Shown here: positions 55,667 through 64,000 of the stretch, piece after piece | Layout: each line of letters begins with the position of its first letter | Numbering within the stretch: position 1 is the first letter of the stretch | From: Saccharopolyspora gloriosae | GTDB lineage: Bacteria; Actinomycetota; Actinomycetes; Mycobacteriales; Pseudonocardiaceae | Assembly (NCBI RefSeq): GCF_014203325.1 | Contig: NZ_JACHIV010000001.1 | Span: 6,635,501-6,699,500, forward strand | Length of the DNA stretch: 64,000 bases | Direction of reading: 5' to 3' | Program-made: the position numbers and the translations under genes | Notes under the pieces: generated by a model | Told to the model about the DNA's origin: nothing | What the model saw: only the letters and a program-made list of their open reading frames with translations | The model's database searches: none

Positions 55667-57246
55667 CGCGCACCTCCTGTCACGCGCAGCGCGCGGTCGG
55701 CCGTCGCGTGCCACAGCGGGCTCTGGGTGAGCACGATCGTGGTGCGACCTTTGCGCAGGTCCCGGACTCGGCGCACGATCCGCGCCTCGGTGTGCGCGTC
55801 GACGGCGGAGGTCGGTTCGTCGAGCACGAGCACGTCGGCGTCGCTGCACAACGCGCGCGCCAGCAGCAGCCGCTGGCGCTGCCCGCCGGACAGCGAGCGG
55901 GCCTGCTCGGTGAGGGCGCCGTCGGCGGGCAGCGCGTCGAGCACGTCCTCGGCGTCGGCGGCGTGCAGCGCGGTCTCGACCAGCACCGCGGACCCCAGGT
56001 CGAGCCCGGCGCGGACCGGCCCGGCGAACAGCAGGTCCTGGTTGTGCGCCAGCACGATCCGCTCCCGCAGCGCGCCGATCGCGACCTCGTCGAGCGGGAC
56101 GTCCCCGGCGTGCACCCGGCCGTCGGCGGTGTGCCGGGCGAGCCGTTCCGCCAGCGCCTCCCCGTCCCCGCCCGCGTCGATGGCGGTGAGCGCGCCCGCT
56201 TCGGCGCGGGCGCCGGTGCGCTCGTCGACCAGGGCGAGCGGCCCGAGGGGCAGCGCGCGCGGCTCCGGCGGGTCGGCGGGTTCCGGGCGCAGCCGAAGCA
56301 GCCCGCACGCCCGGTTCGCCGCGACCACGGCGGCGGCGAAGGTGCTCGCCGCCTCGGTGGCCGTGCGCACCGGGATCACCAGGAAGCTGGACACGCCGTA
56401 GAACGCGACGAGTTCGCCGACGCTGATCGTCCCGCTCAGCGCCATCCGCGCGCCCAGCCAGGTGACGAGCACCGTCACCAGTCCGGGCAGCAGGATCTCG
56501 GCGCCCGCCAGCCACGCGGTGATCCGCCCGGCGGCGATTCCCGCGTCGCGCACCTCGCGGCTCGCGGCGACGAACCGGGCGTGGAACCGGGCTTCGCCGC
56601 CGACGCCGCGCAGGATGCGCAGGCCGGAGACGATGTCCGCGGCCAGCGTGCTGAGGCCGGTCAGGTTCTCGCGCTGGGCCTCTTCGCGCCGGCGCAGCGG
56701 GCGCAGCAGCGGGCCGATGCCCAGCGTCGCCAGCGGCACCCCGATCAGCGCGACCGCGCCCATCAGCGGGGAGATCGTGATCAGCGCGGCGGCGGCGACC
56801 AGGAAGGCGACGACGGCGCCGGTGAGCCTGGCGAGCACTTCGAACGCCTTGCCCACCTGGTAGATGTCGGAGGAGCCGACGGCCACGACCTCACCGGTGC
56901 GGACCCGCCGGGTGAGCGTGCCGCCGAGCCCCGCCACGTGGTGCAGCACCGCGCGTTCCGCGCTGCCCGCGCCGTGCAGCCACAGCGTGTGCGCCGTCCA
57001 CCCGAGCGCCGCCGCGCCCAGCGCCTGGACGAGTCCGAGCCCCAGCACCACCAGCACCCACCCGAGCAGCGCCGAACCGTCCCGGCCCGCGATGCCCGCG
57101 TCCAGCGCCCGGCCGATGACCAGCGGCAGCACCGCGGTCGACAGCAGCCACGCCGATCCGGTCAGCGGCGCGAGCACGAGCAGTCCGGGCCGGTCGCGCA
57201 GCAGCGACCACAGGAAGCGGACCGGGCCGCGCGCGTCGGGAGTCAT
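55663..57246 (-). CDS. ABC exporter subunit A with degenerate Walker A
   Basis: 527 residues. The six-helix exporter domain is at residues ~15-310. In the ATPase, the expected GxxGxGK[ST] is replaced by LTAIDAGGDGEALAERLARH, with no Lys, so this P-loop is very unlikely to bind ATP productively. The signature RSLSGGQRQRLLLARAL and Walker B VLVLDEPTSAVD are intact. Combined with subunit B, only one complete ATP site would form. The ATG is close to a TAGTTT box. Confidence 0.92.
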   Translation of the reverse strand: MTPDARGPVRFLWSLLRDRPGLLVLAPLTGSAWLLSTAVLPLVIGRALDAGIAGRDGSALLGWVLVVLGLGLVQALGAAALGWTAHTLWLHGAGSAERAVLHHVAGLGGTLTRRVRTGEVVAVGSSDIYQVGKAFEVLARLTGAVVAFLVAAAALITISPLMGAVALIGVPLATLGIGPLLRPLRRREEAQRENLTGLSTLAADIVSGLRILRGVGGEARFHARFVAASREVRDAGIAAGRITAWLAGAEILLPGLVTVLVTWLGARMALSGTISVGELVAFYGVSSFLVIPVRTATEAASTFAAAVVAANRACGLLRLRPEPADPPEPRALPLGPLALVDERTGARAEAGALTAIDAGGDGEALAERLARHTADGRVHAGDVPLDEVAIGALRERIVLAHNQDLLFAGPVRAGLDLGSAVLVETALHAADAEDVLDALPADGALTEQARSLSGGQRQRLLLARALCSDADVLVLDEPTSAVDAHTEARIVRRVRDLRKGRTTIVLTQSPLWHATADRALRVTGGAR

Positions 57247-57375
57247 GGCGCCCCGAAACTAGCCCGCACCCGACGCCGGAGGCGACCGCTTTTCCGCGCA
57301 CCTCACATCCGCGAACCGGCAGCGGAGGAGGCGCGAGCACCGGAGCTCCGGGACCGGGAAGTATCCTGGCCAGCC

Positions 57376-58806
57376 GTGACGGTCAAGCCCCACCTCCCGA
57401 ACGTGCTCGCCCACCGCTACGCCTCGCCGGAGCTGGTCGAGCTGTGGTCCCCGCAGCACAAGGTCGTGCTGGAACGCCAGCTGTGGCTGGCGGTGCTGCG
57501 CGCCCAGGCCGACCTCGGCGTCGACGTGCCGGACGGCGCGGTCGCCGACTACGAGCGCGTGATCGACCAGGTCGACCTGGACTCGATCGCCGAGCGCGAG
57601 CGCCAGACCCGGCACGACGTGAAGGCCCGCATCGAGGAGTTCAACGCCCTCGCCGGTCACGAGCACGTGCACAAGGGCATGACCTCCCGGGACCTCACCG
57701 AGAACGTCGAGCAGCTGCAGGTCCGCCGCAGCCTGGAGCACGTGCGCGACCGCGTGGTCGCCGTGCTGGCCCGGCTCGCGCGCTTGGCGGCCGAGCACGG
57801 CGAGCTCGTCGTGGCGGGCCGTTCGCACAACGTCGCGGCGCAGGCCACGACGCTGGGCAAGCGCTTCGCGACGGCCGCCGACGAGCTGCTCGTCGCGTTC
57901 GGCCGGGTCGAGGAGCTGCTGGCGCGCTACCCGCTGCGCGGTGTGAAGGGCCCGGTCGGCACCTCGCAGGACATGCTGGACCTGCTCGGTGACGCCGGGA
58001 AGCTCGCCGAGCTGGAAGACCGCGTCGCCGAGCACCTCGGGTTCGGGAAGGTCCTCACCAGCGTCGGGCAGGTGTACCCGCGGTCGCTGGACTTCGAGGT
58101 GCTGACCGCGCTGTCGCAGCTGGCGGCGGCGCCGTCCTCGGTGGCGAAGACGATCCGGCTGATGGCGGGCCACGAACTGGTCACCGAGGGCTTCCAGCCC
58201 GGCCAGGTCGGTTCGAGCGCGATGCCGCACAAGATGAACACCCGTTCCTGCGAGCGCGTCAACGGCCTGTCCGTGGTGCTGCGCGGGTACGTGTCGATGG
58301 GCGGCGAGCTGGCCGGGGACCAGTGGAACGAGGGCGACGTGTCCTGCTCGGTGGTGCGCCGCATCGCGCTGCCGGACGCGTTCTTCGCGTTCGACGGGCT
58401 GCTGGAGACGTTCCTGACGGTGCTCGACGAGTTCGGCGCCTACCCGGCCGTGGTCGCCCGCGAGCTGGACCGCTACCTGCCGTTCCTGGCGACGACGAAG
58501 GTGCTGATGGCGGCCGTGCGCGCCGGCGTGGGCCGCGAGACGGCGCACGAGGCGATCAAGGAGAACGCCGTCGCGGTGGCGCTGGCCATGCGCGAGCAGG
58601 GCGTCGAGCGCAACGACCTGCTGGCCCGGCTCGCCGCCGACGACCGGCTGCCCCTGGACGAGGCGGCCCTGGAGGAACTGCTCGCCGACCGCCTGTCGTT
58701 CACGGGTGCGGCCGCTGATCAGGTCCACGCCGTCGTCGCGGCTGTGGATGACGTCGTGGCTCGGTACCCCGAAGCCGCGAAGTACGCTCCTTCGCCGATT
58801 CTCTGA
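57376..58806 (+). CDS. purB: Adenylosuccinate lyase
   Basis: 476 residues, fumarase/aspartase superfamily. It acts twice in purine synthesis: SAICAR to AICAR and adenylosuccinate to AMP. Visible features include HEHVHKGMTSRDLTENVE, VGTSQDMLDLL and the signature loop GSSAMPHKMNTRSCERVNGL. GTG 57376 follows GTATCCT by about ten bases. It is not the short tetrameric type of some bacteria but the longer form common in actinobacteria. A terminator and repeat R5 separate it from purC. Confidence 0.96.
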   Translation: MTVKPHLPNVLAHRYASPELVELWSPQHKVVLERQLWLAVLRAQADLGVDVPDGAVADYERVIDQVDLDSIAERERQTRHDVKARIEEFNALAGHEHVHKGMTSRDLTENVEQLQVRRSLEHVRDRVVAVLARLARLAAEHGELVVAGRSHNVAAQATTLGKRFATAADELLVAFGRVEELLARYPLRGVKGPVGTSQDMLDLLGDAGKLAELEDRVAEHLGFGKVLTSVGQVYPRSLDFEVLTALSQLAAAPSSVAKTIRLMAGHELVTEGFQPGQVGSSAMPHKMNTRSCERVNGLSVVLRGYVSMGGELAGDQWNEGDVSCSVVRRIALPDAFFAFDGLLETFLTVLDEFGAYPAVVARELDRYLPFLATTKVLMAAVRAGVGRETAHEAIKENAVAVALAMREQGVERNDLLARLAADDRLPLDEAALEELLADRLSFTGAAADQVHAVVAAVDDVVARYPEAAKYAPSPIL

Positions 58807-58816
58807 CGTTCTCGCA

Positions 58817-58842
58817 GTCGGGACGACCGAAGCCGTCCCGAC
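58817..58842 (+). terminator. Terminator after purB
   Basis: A 9-bp stem GTCGGGACG/CGTCCCGAC with an eight-base loop, ten bases after the stop. Confidence 0.8.
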
Positions 58843-58849
58843 GGTGAGA

Positions 58850-59030
58850 CCTGCTTTGCGGCCGTAGGCCGTGCCTGTACGCGCGAAGCGCATAGCCCAC
58901 GTCCGCAAACCGACCACTGGCGGGTTCTCAGCGGTTTCCTCGCGAGGGCAGCATTTTTCCTCGTGGCGGAGCCACTTGGAAAAATGATCCCGCAGCGGGG
59001 AAACCGCTGAGGTTCCGCTACCCGGACACC
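58850..59030 (+). repeat. Structured repeat R5
   Basis: P2 is at 58927-59011 with arms CTCAGCGGTTTCCTCGC and GCGGGGAAACCGCTGAG (one T-G wobble). Its middle stem is CATTTTTCC/GGAAAAATG where other copies have CTTTTTCCC/GGGAAAAAG, a two-sided change. P1 is TACGCGC-GAA-GCGCATA (58878-58894, one mismatch). The tail has TTCCGCTAC in place of TTCCGCCAC. Sense orientation after purB, before purC. Confidence 0.9.
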
Positions 59031-59108
59031 CGAGACGAACGAGCCGTGAAAGCGGCGGTGGGTGCGCCCGGTCGTTGCCGGTCAGGGGTGGTGGGAGAGA
59101 ATCGGGGC

Positions 59109-59996
59109 GTGGTCGCACTCTCCGATTACCCGCAGATCGCCGCGGGCAAGGTTCGCCAGCTGCACGCCGTGGACGACGAGCACCTGCTGATGGTGGCGTC
59201 GGACCGCATTTCGGCCTACGACCACGTGCTGGACACGCCGATCCCCGACAAGGGCCGGGTGCTCACGGCGATGAGCGTGTTCTGGTTCGACCTGCTCGCC
59301 GACGTGGTGCCGAATCACGTGGTGTCCGCCGACGACCCGCGGATCCCCGCCGAGGTGCGCGGTCGCGCGCTGCTGGTGCGCAGGCTGGAGATGCTGCCGG
59401 TGGAGTGCGTCGCGCGCGGCTACCTCACCGGGTCCGGCCTGGTCGACTACCGCGCCACGGGCGCGGTGTGCGGCGTCGAGCTGCCGGGCGGTCTGACGGA
59501 GGCCTCGAAGCTGCCGGAGCCGATCTTCACCCCGGCGACGAAGGCGGAGCTGGGCGCGCACGACGAGAACGTCAGCTTCGACGCCGTCGCCGCCCAGGTC
59601 GGCCGGGAGCGCGCCGAGCAGCTGCGGGAACTGACCTTGCGGGTGTACGCGCGGGCCGCGGAGCACGCGGAGAGCCGCGGCGTGATCCTCGCCGACACCA
59701 AGTTCGAGTTCGGCCTCGGCGCGGACGGCCTGGTGCTGGGCGATGAGGTGCTCACCCCGGATTCCTCGCGGTTCTGGCCCGCCGACGGCCACGAGCCGGG
59801 CCGGGTGCAGCCGTCGTTCGACAAGCAGTACGTGCGGAACTGGCTGACGTCGCCGGAATCCGGGTGGGACCGCGCGTCGGACGCGCCCCCGCCGCCGCTG
59901 CCGGAGGACGTCGTCGCCGCCACCCGAGCCCGCTACGTCGAGGCCTACGAGTGGATCTCCGGCCGCGACCTCGCCGACTGGCCGTCCCCAGCCTGA
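59109..59996 (+). CDS. purC: SAICAR synthase
   Basis: 295 residues. ATP-dependent joining of aspartate and CAIR, immediately before the PurB step, so placement next to purB is logical. [52 protein letters not shown] and [10 protein letters not shown] are diagnostic. GTG 59109 follows GAGAATC by a few bases, a leaderless arrangement; the upstream frame adds 21 unrelated residues. Repeat R6 begins about 30 bases after the stop. Confidence 0.96.
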   Translation: MVALSDYPQIAAGKVRQLHAVDDEHLLMVASDRISAYDHVLDTPIPDKGRVLTAMSVFWFDLLADVVPNHVVSADDPRIPAEVRGRALLVRRLEMLPVECVARGYLTGSGLVDYRATGAVCGVELPGGLTEASKLPEPIFTPATKAELGAHDENVSFDAVAAQVGRERAEQLRELTLRVYARAAEHAESRGVILADTKFEFGLGADGLVLGDEVLTPDSSRFWPADGHEPGRVQPSFDKQYVRNWLTSPESGWDRASDAPPPPLPEDVVAATRARYVEAYEWISGRDLADWPSPA

Positions 59997-60024
59997 CCCC
60001 AACGCAGGAGACCGGCGTCCGTTG

Positions 60025-60200
60025 CCGTTGGTCGTTGTCCTGTCAGCGGCGAAGCCGCTGAGCAGCGACCACCAGAGCAACCGGCACCGCCGCGGGTTCT
60101 CAGTGGCTTCCTCGCGAGGACAGCTTTTTTCCTCGTGGCGGAGCCACTTGGGAAAAAGATCCCGCAGCGAGGAAGCCACTGAGGTTCCGCCACCCGACCC
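60025..60200 (+). repeat. Structured repeat R6
   Basis: P2 is at 60099-60183 with a perfect 17-bp outer stem CTCAGTGGCTTCCTCGC/GCGAGGAAGCCACTGAG. The companion hairpin is TCAGCGGC-GAA-GCCGCTGA (60043-60061), a new stem with the same loop. Sense orientation after purC. Bases 60025-60098 are shared with the outer part of R7, so R6 and R7 form a subfamily. Confidence 0.9.
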
Positions 60201-60298
60201 GCTCAGCAGGCCCGGTCCGCGAGCATTCGTTCGGACTGTGCTTTTCGGTTACCTGCTGGTCAGGGCGTCGACATCCGGGGCGGGCCCAATGATGTGCC

Positions 60299-61099
60299 GT
60301 GGGCATCCCGATGGTCGTCTCGTTGTCCGGGATCGGAGATCGGTCCCTGGAGCACTGCGCCGAGTTCGCCGCCGAGCTGGACCAGCGGCGCACGCCGTTG
60401 ACGTTGCTGGTCGCGCCGCGCCCGAGCGGTTCCGCGCCGCCCGGACCCGACCGGCCCGCCGTGAGCTGGGTGCGGGCCCGGCAGCGTCGCGGGGATGCGC
60501 TGGCGCTGCACGGCTTCGACCACGCCCCTTCGGGGCAGCGCATGTTGCCCAGGGTGGCGTCGTCGGGTCCGGCGGCGGCGGTGCGCGGCGCCGAGTTCGC
60601 GGCGCTCCCGGCGCACGAGGCGGGGCTGCGGCTGCACGCCGCGACGGCCGCGCTGGACCGGTTGGGCCTGCGCACCGAGCTGTTCGTGCCGCCGCGCTGG
60701 TTGTCCTCGCCGGGCACCGTGACGGCGCTGCGCGGACGTGATTTCCAGGTGTGCGCGGACGCGCTGGCGGTGCACGAGCTGGCCACCGGCCGGGTGCACC
60801 GGGCTCGGGTGCACGCGTTGGGGCCGGGCGCGCGCGTCGAGCACTGGTGGTGCCGGGCGCTGGTGCTGGGCGTGGGGCGCGCGGCGCGGCGCGGGCGGAT
60901 GGTGCGGCTCGCGGTGGACTCGGCGGACCTCGCTCGTCCCGGACCGCGGCGGGCCGTGCTGGATTCGATCGATCTTGCGCTGCACCACGGCGCGGAGCCC
61001 GCGACGTACGAGTCCTTCGCCGGCGCCGTCGTACCCCGGCAGCGCCGGGCGCCCGGGATGGGCGGGCGGCTGCCGAACCTGGATCCGCTGTCGAGCTGA
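60299..61099 (+). CDS. Polysaccharide-deacetylase-like (DUF2334) protein
   Basis: 266 residues. MVVSLSGIGDRSLEHCAEFA, the LTLLVAPRP strand, and GDALALHGFDHAP with its His-x-x-x-His match the NodB/DUF2334 metal-dependent deacetylase barrel; a conserved Asp is replaced by other residues in the first motif, so activity is uncertain. The C-terminal part contains VHALGPGARVEHWWCRALVL. GTG start; ATG 60311 is an alternative. The gene follows repeat R6. Confidence 0.75.
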   Translation: MGIPMVVSLSGIGDRSLEHCAEFAAELDQRRTPLTLLVAPRPSGSAPPGPDRPAVSWVRARQRRGDALALHGFDHAPSGQRMLPRVASSGPAAAVRGAEFAALPAHEAGLRLHAATAALDRLGLRTELFVPPRWLSSPGTVTALRGRDFQVCADALAVHELATGRVHRARVHALGPGARVEHWWCRALVLGVGRAARRGRMVRLAVDSADLARPGPRRAVLDSIDLALHHGAEPATYESFAGAVVPRQRRAPGMGGRLPNLDPLSS

Positions 61100-61208
61100 C
61101 CCCTCGATCCGCGTGGTGAAAGGGCTTTCACCTTGTGCTCAGGGAAACCTCATGCCGGCCCGCGAAGCTTCTTCTCGTCAGGGAGAGCGAGACGGAAGAG
61201 GCAGGACC

Positions 61209-61709
61209 ATGAGGATCAGGAAGCCGAGCAGGGCAGTGCTGACCACCGCGGCGATCATCGGCGTGCTGGGCATCGGCGGCGCGGGCGTCGCGCTGGGCGG
61301 CGCCGAGGGGCCGCGGGAGCCCGCTCCGGCATCGGCGGTCGGCTGGGACGACGACGGGCCGTGGGACGACGACCGCTGGGAACGCGACGACCGGGACGAC
61401 GGGCCGGGTGAGGACGACGCGGACGACCGCGACGACGTGCCCGCCGGTCTCCCCGGAGCGCCGCTGCCGGACGACGACCGCTTCGACGACGACCGCGACG
61501 ACCACCTCGACGACCGGGATGACCGGGACGACCACCGCGACGACCGGGACGACGATCGCGATGACCGCGACGACTACCTGGACGACCGGTTCGACGACCG
61601 CGATGACCACCGGGACGACCGGGACGACCGCCTCGACGACCACTTCGACGACGACCGGTTCGACGACCACCGCGACGACCGCTTCGACGACGGCCCCCAC
61701 GACGACTGA
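61209..61709 (+). CDS. Secreted Asp/Arg-rich repetitive protein
   Basis: 166 residues. A signal peptide or anchor (RAVLTTAAIIGVLGIGGAGV) is followed by a region of almost pure Asp, Arg, His and Phe from about residue 45, made of DDRDDH, DDRFDD and DDYLDD units. Asp alone exceeds 40% of the mature chain. The family is unknown. It may bind cations at the cell surface, as aspartate-rich proteins often do. A GGCAGGACC site precedes the ATG. It is convergent with the MBL gene across a perfect palindrome. Confidence 0.75.
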   Translation: MRIRKPSRAVLTTAAIIGVLGIGGAGVALGGAEGPREPAPASAVGWDDDGPWDDDRWERDDRDDGPGEDDADDRDDVPAGLPGAPLPDDDRFDDDRDDHLDDRDDRDDHRDDRDDDRDDRDDYLDDRFDDRDDHRDDRDDRLDDHFDDDRFDDHRDDRFDDGPHDD

Positions 61710-61721
61710 CCCCGAGCGCCG

Positions 61722-61750
61722 GAACGGACCGTCCGGCCGGACGGTCCGTT
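61722..61750. terminator. Bidirectional terminator related to the hairpin array
   Basis: A 13-bp perfect stem around GGCC: GAACGGACCGTCC pairs with GGACGGTCCGTTC. It shares the GAACGGACCG core with the four-unit array at 44346-44674. Confidence 0.85.
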
Positions 61751-61760
61751 CACCTGGGGC

Positions 61761-62396
61761 TCACAGCGAGGTCGCCGCCGCGCGGTCCAGCACCGCGACG
61801 TCGGTGCCCTGCGGCCCGAGCTGCTCGAACATCCCGTAGTGCATGGCGGGCGAGGCCAGCACCGCTTCGTGGATCGGCACCGCGACGCGAGGGCTCACGG
61901 CGCGCAGGAAGTCCACGGCCTCCGAGAGCTTCAGCCACGGCGCCCCGGTCGGCAGGCCCAGCACGTCGATCCGCTGCTCGGGCACGTGGAACGAGTCGCC
62001 GGGGTGGTAGAAGCCGCCGTGATCGACGAGCAGGCCGATGTTGTCGATGACCGGGATGTCGGGGTGGATCACGGCGTGCTGCCCGCCGACGACGTTCACG
62101 GCGGAGCCGCCCAGCTCGAACGCGTCACCGGGGCGCGCGGTCTCCGGCTGGAAGCCCTTCTCGGCGAGGATCCCCACCGTGGACGGGTCGGTGATGAGCC
62201 GCGCGTCCGGGTTGTCGTCGAGCAGGCCGGGCAGCCGGTCGGCGTCGTAGTGGTCGAAGTGCTGGTGCGTGATGAGCACGGCGTCCAGGTCCCGCACGTC
62301 CTCGAACCCCTGGGAGAAGGCGCCGGGGTCGATCAGCAGGCGGGCTCGGCCGGTGTCCACCAGCACGCACGCGTGTCCGAAGTGAGTGATCTGCAT
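61761..62396 (-). CDS. Metallo-beta-lactamase-fold hydrolase (UlaG-like)
   Basis: 211 residues. MQITHFGHACVLVDTGRARL begins the fold; the metal ligands are in LITHQHFDHYDADRL (HxHxDH pattern), then NVVGGQHAVIHPDIP, YHPGDSFHVP and a late VPIHEAVLAS His. It matches the UlaG/YtnP group of small hydrolases. Substrate unknown. Its promoter side faces repeat R7. Confidence 0.88.
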   Translation of the reverse strand: MQITHFGHACVLVDTGRARLLIDPGAFSQGFEDVRDLDAVLITHQHFDHYDADRLPGLLDDNPDARLITDPSTVGILAEKGFQPETARPGDAFELGGSAVNVVGGQHAVIHPDIPVIDNIGLLVDHGGFYHPGDSFHVPEQRIDVLGLPTGAPWLKLSEAVDFLRAVSPRVAVPIHEAVLASPAMHYGMFEQLGPQGTDVAVLDRAAATSL

Positions 62397-62475
62397 CGGC
62401 TCGCCTCTCTAGGCTGCATCAGGTCCGGCCCCCAGCGTCTCAGAGCCCTGTCTTTGGTCTCGGCTTGAGTAGTGG

Positions 62476-62645
62476 GTCGGGTGGCGGAACCTCAGCGTTC
62501 TTCTCGCTGCGGGATCTTTTTCCCGAGTGGCTCCGCCACGAGGGAAAAAGCTGTCCTCGCGAGAAGAACGCTGAGAACCCGCCGGTGGTCGGCCTGCTCT
62601 GGTGGTCGCTGCTCAGCGGCTTCGCCGCTGACAGGACAACGACCG
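62476..62645 (-). repeat. Structured repeat R7
   Basis: P2 is at 62491-62575; its 17-bp outer stem is identical to that of R1 (GCGAGAAGAACGCTGAG arm). The companion hairpin TCAGCGGC/GCCGCTGA (62613-62631) is the R6 type. It is in sense orientation downstream of the minus-strand epimerase gene, about 50 bases after its likely true stop. Confidence 0.9.
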
Positions 62646-62697
62646 ACGACCGCGCTCACCTGGAAGGGCAAGATCAAAGACAGGTGGTCGGGGCCCG

Positions 62698-63724
62698 TCA
62701 GCGGGGGGGGGGGGGGGGGGGGGGGGGCGTTGCCCGCGCCTCGTCTTCGCAGCAGCGCGGCCTCGGTCGCCGTGCTGAGCCCGGCTTCGCGCGGCCGGTC
62801 GAACCCCAGCGCGCGTTCGGTTTCCAGCGCCGCGCGGGCGGTGTCGCCGAGCGGTCTGATCCGCAGCCCGGCGGCGAGCGAGGGCGCGGCGTCGCGGCTG
62901 ACGAAGCCGTGGTGCGTCGCCGGGGCCCACAGCGGGAAGGAGTCCGGCCCGGCCCAGCGCGCGACGCCCGCCGCGTCCAGCGCCGCGGCGTCGACCGGCA
63001 CGAAATCGGTGCCGGGCGGCGCGACGGCCGCGGCGATCCCGTCGAGCAGGGAGCCGAGGTCGGTGACGGGCGCGATGCCGTCGAAGGTGCCGGTCAGGCC
63101 GGTTTCGGCGGCCAGCACGATCCAGTCGGCGAGGTCGCGCACGTCGATGTGCTGGATCGGCTGCTCGCGCGGCGGTACCGGGATGCGACCGCCGCGGCTG
63201 ATCCGGTTCACCCAGTACCCGAAGCGGTCCTTGACGTCGCCGGGCCCGGTGATCAGCCCGGGGCGCACGAGGAACGCCCGATCGCCGAGGGCGGCGCGCA
63301 CCGCGTCCTCGCAGGCCACCTTGGTCCCGCCGTAAGCGGTGACCGGGTCGGTGCCGGGCTCGACCACTTCCAGCGGTGCCAGCAGGTCGGCGTCCGTGCT
63401 CCGGCCGGGCGTCTCGGTGTCCGTGTAGACGTTGATGGAGGACACGAAGGTCCAGTGCGCGGTGCCCGCGCCGAACGCCGCCAGCGCCCGCGCCACCCAG
63501 GGCAGCGACATGGTGGCGACGTCGACGACCGAGTCGAAGCGTTCCCCGGCGAGTTCGCGCAGCCCGCCGGGATCGTCCCGGTCGACGGGGACCAGCGCGG
63601 CACCGGCCGGGACCGTTCCGCTGGTGCCGCGCGCGGCGCAGGTCACGTCGTGGCCGCGGTGCACGGCCGTCGCCGCCACTTCGCGGGAGAGGAATAGCGT
63701 GCCGCCCAGAATCAGCATTTTCAT
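62698..63724 (-). CDS. NAD-dependent epimerase/reductase-like protein, end within a C25 homopolymer
   Basis: About 340 residues. An extended-SDR Rossmann protein: MKMLILGGTLFLSREVAATA with the GxxxxxR-type cofactor loop, FVSSINVYTDTETPG and the YGGTK-like AYGGTKVACED (Tyr-x-x-x-Lys). Its last codons run into 25 consecutive Cs (62703-62727 on the plus strand as G). As written, the frame passes the tract and continues ~69 residues into repeat R7, ending at 62492. With 24 Cs it would stop at TGA 62698-62700, which I take as the true end. Confidence 0.8.
62703..62727. repeat. 25-base homopolymer (G on the plus strand)
   Basis: Twenty-five consecutive G residues, C on the coding strand of the epimerase gene, encoding a proline run. 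It is the only homopolymer of this scale in the window. Tract length decides where the epimerase ends. Confidence 0.9.
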
Positions 63725-63795
63725 GATTCGAGACTGCCATTCGGGTGAGACCGGGGATACACGTATCGCTGGGAGCGGAAAAATGGTGGTCGGGG

Positions 63796-63842
63796 GCTTC
63801 TCGTTGCGCCGCTGCTGGGGGGAGTGCGGCGCAACGAGAAGC
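63796..63842. terminator. Strong hairpin upstream of the epimerase gene
   Basis: A 17-bp perfect stem (63796-63812 with 63826-63842; half-arm GCTTCTCGTTGCGCCGC) and 13-base loop in the intergenic region after the epimerase start. No gene ends nearby on the plus strand, so its role is unclear; it could be an operator or a leader hairpin. Confidence 0.6.
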
Positions 63843-63921
63843 GTTCCGGAGATTCCGCCGGGGGGTGGGCGGAATCCCCGCCGCCCCGCGTCGCGCGGAA
63901 GGGGGAGGTCGCGCGCCTGCG

Positions 63922-64000
63922 GTGGCGGATCTGCCCGGCCTGTTCGAGCGCGAGGCCGGGAGCTGGTGGTTCGTGCCTGGTGAGTGGTCGGGCGTCGGCG
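63922..64000 (+). CDS. Possible start of a gene running off the window (partial)
   Basis: From GTG 63922 the frame reads VADLPGLFEREAGSWWFVPG and continues to the edge without a stop. The composition looks protein-like, but there is no well-placed ribosome site (a GGAGGT lies 12 bases or more upstream) and an earlier GTG at 63865 is in the same frame. Low confidence. Confidence 0.35.
   Translation, partial: MADLPGLFEREAGSWWFVPGEWSGVG

Noticed and set aside
53924-56515. An 863-residue version of ABC subunit B
   Set aside because: The extra N-terminal 283 residues overlap the partner gene out of frame and have shadow composition. The GTG at 55666 has a strong ribosome site and starts the membrane domain.
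61128-61700. Minus-strand Val-rich frame that looks like a membrane protein
   Set aside because: It is the complement of GAC/CGC repeats of the Asp-rich gene; GTC runs read as Val. The plus-strand frame has a signal peptide and a ribosome site.

Overview
The window is about 73% GC, with strongly G/C-ending codons, many GTG starts, leaderless-type promoters and HspR/HAIR heat-shock control. Together these point to a filamentous actinobacterium. The gene set (dnaK-grpE-dnaJ-hspR, clpB, class II fba next to a DUF3151 gene, pyrE-TrmH-DedA, dispersed purA/purD/purB/purC, heterodimeric ABC exporter) fits the Pseudonocardiaceae, perhaps Saccharopolyspora; the genus is inference. It reads as chromosomal core with a few accessory genes. 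I see no rRNA, tRNA, CRISPR, prophage or transposase.

Layout. 1-1515: end of an SMR efflux gene coupled to a TetR gene, then a secreted beta-repeat protein. 1637-6236: the heat-shock operon dnaK-grpE-dnaJ-hspR with two HAIR operators; a third HAIR site precedes clpB (15136). 6239-13169: flavohemoglobin, a flavin-binding protein, and a MarR-controlled operon joining a 14-helix efflux pump with C-terminal beta-sandwich repeats to a YceI-like protein. 13242-19705: alanine/Na+ symporter, clpB, and a TetR/MFS divergent pair. 20173-25002: membrane proteins, SDR, pyrE, TrmH-like methyltransferase, DedA. 25076-28834: nagA with a DasR-type site, a SigE-family sigma factor, YciI-like protein and fba. 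29460-30797: a possible injection-system effector. 30861-41020: FUSC protein, purA, secreted HNH nuclease, a sulfonate-uptake group headed by a cysteine leader peptide, GDPD, purD. 41221-44335: a type VII secretion pair including a WXG100-lytic transglycosylase fusion, then an aminotransferase. 45016-50097: a shikimate/quinate catabolic cluster (transporter, TetR, shikimate dehydrogenase, dehydroshikimate dehydratase). 50407-64000: threonine aldolase, sigma/anti-sigma pair, TetR and ABC exporter, purB, purC, deacetylase-like protein, Asp-rich secreted protein, MBL-fold hydrolase, and an epimerase whose end lies in a 25-base homopolymer.

The most striking content is non-coding. Seven copies of an undescribed-looking structured repeat (about 170-290 bp) sit between genes. 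Each has an 85-nt (one copy 84-nt) three-tier hairpin whose outer stem differs between copies but stays complementary, i.e. it covaries. A companion GAA/GCA-loop hairpin covaries as well, and an invariant 3' tail can pair with the hairpin tip. Six of seven copies lie in the sense orientation just downstream of a gene, several next to nucleotide-biosynthesis genes. A second family, 47-bp hairpins built on GTGAACGGACCG, forms a four-unit array at 44346-44674, with a related palindrome at 61722. Other signals worth a look are a cluster of DnaA boxes inside a coding region, a candidate ~70-nt sRNA, and interleaved inverted repeats at 53009-53164.
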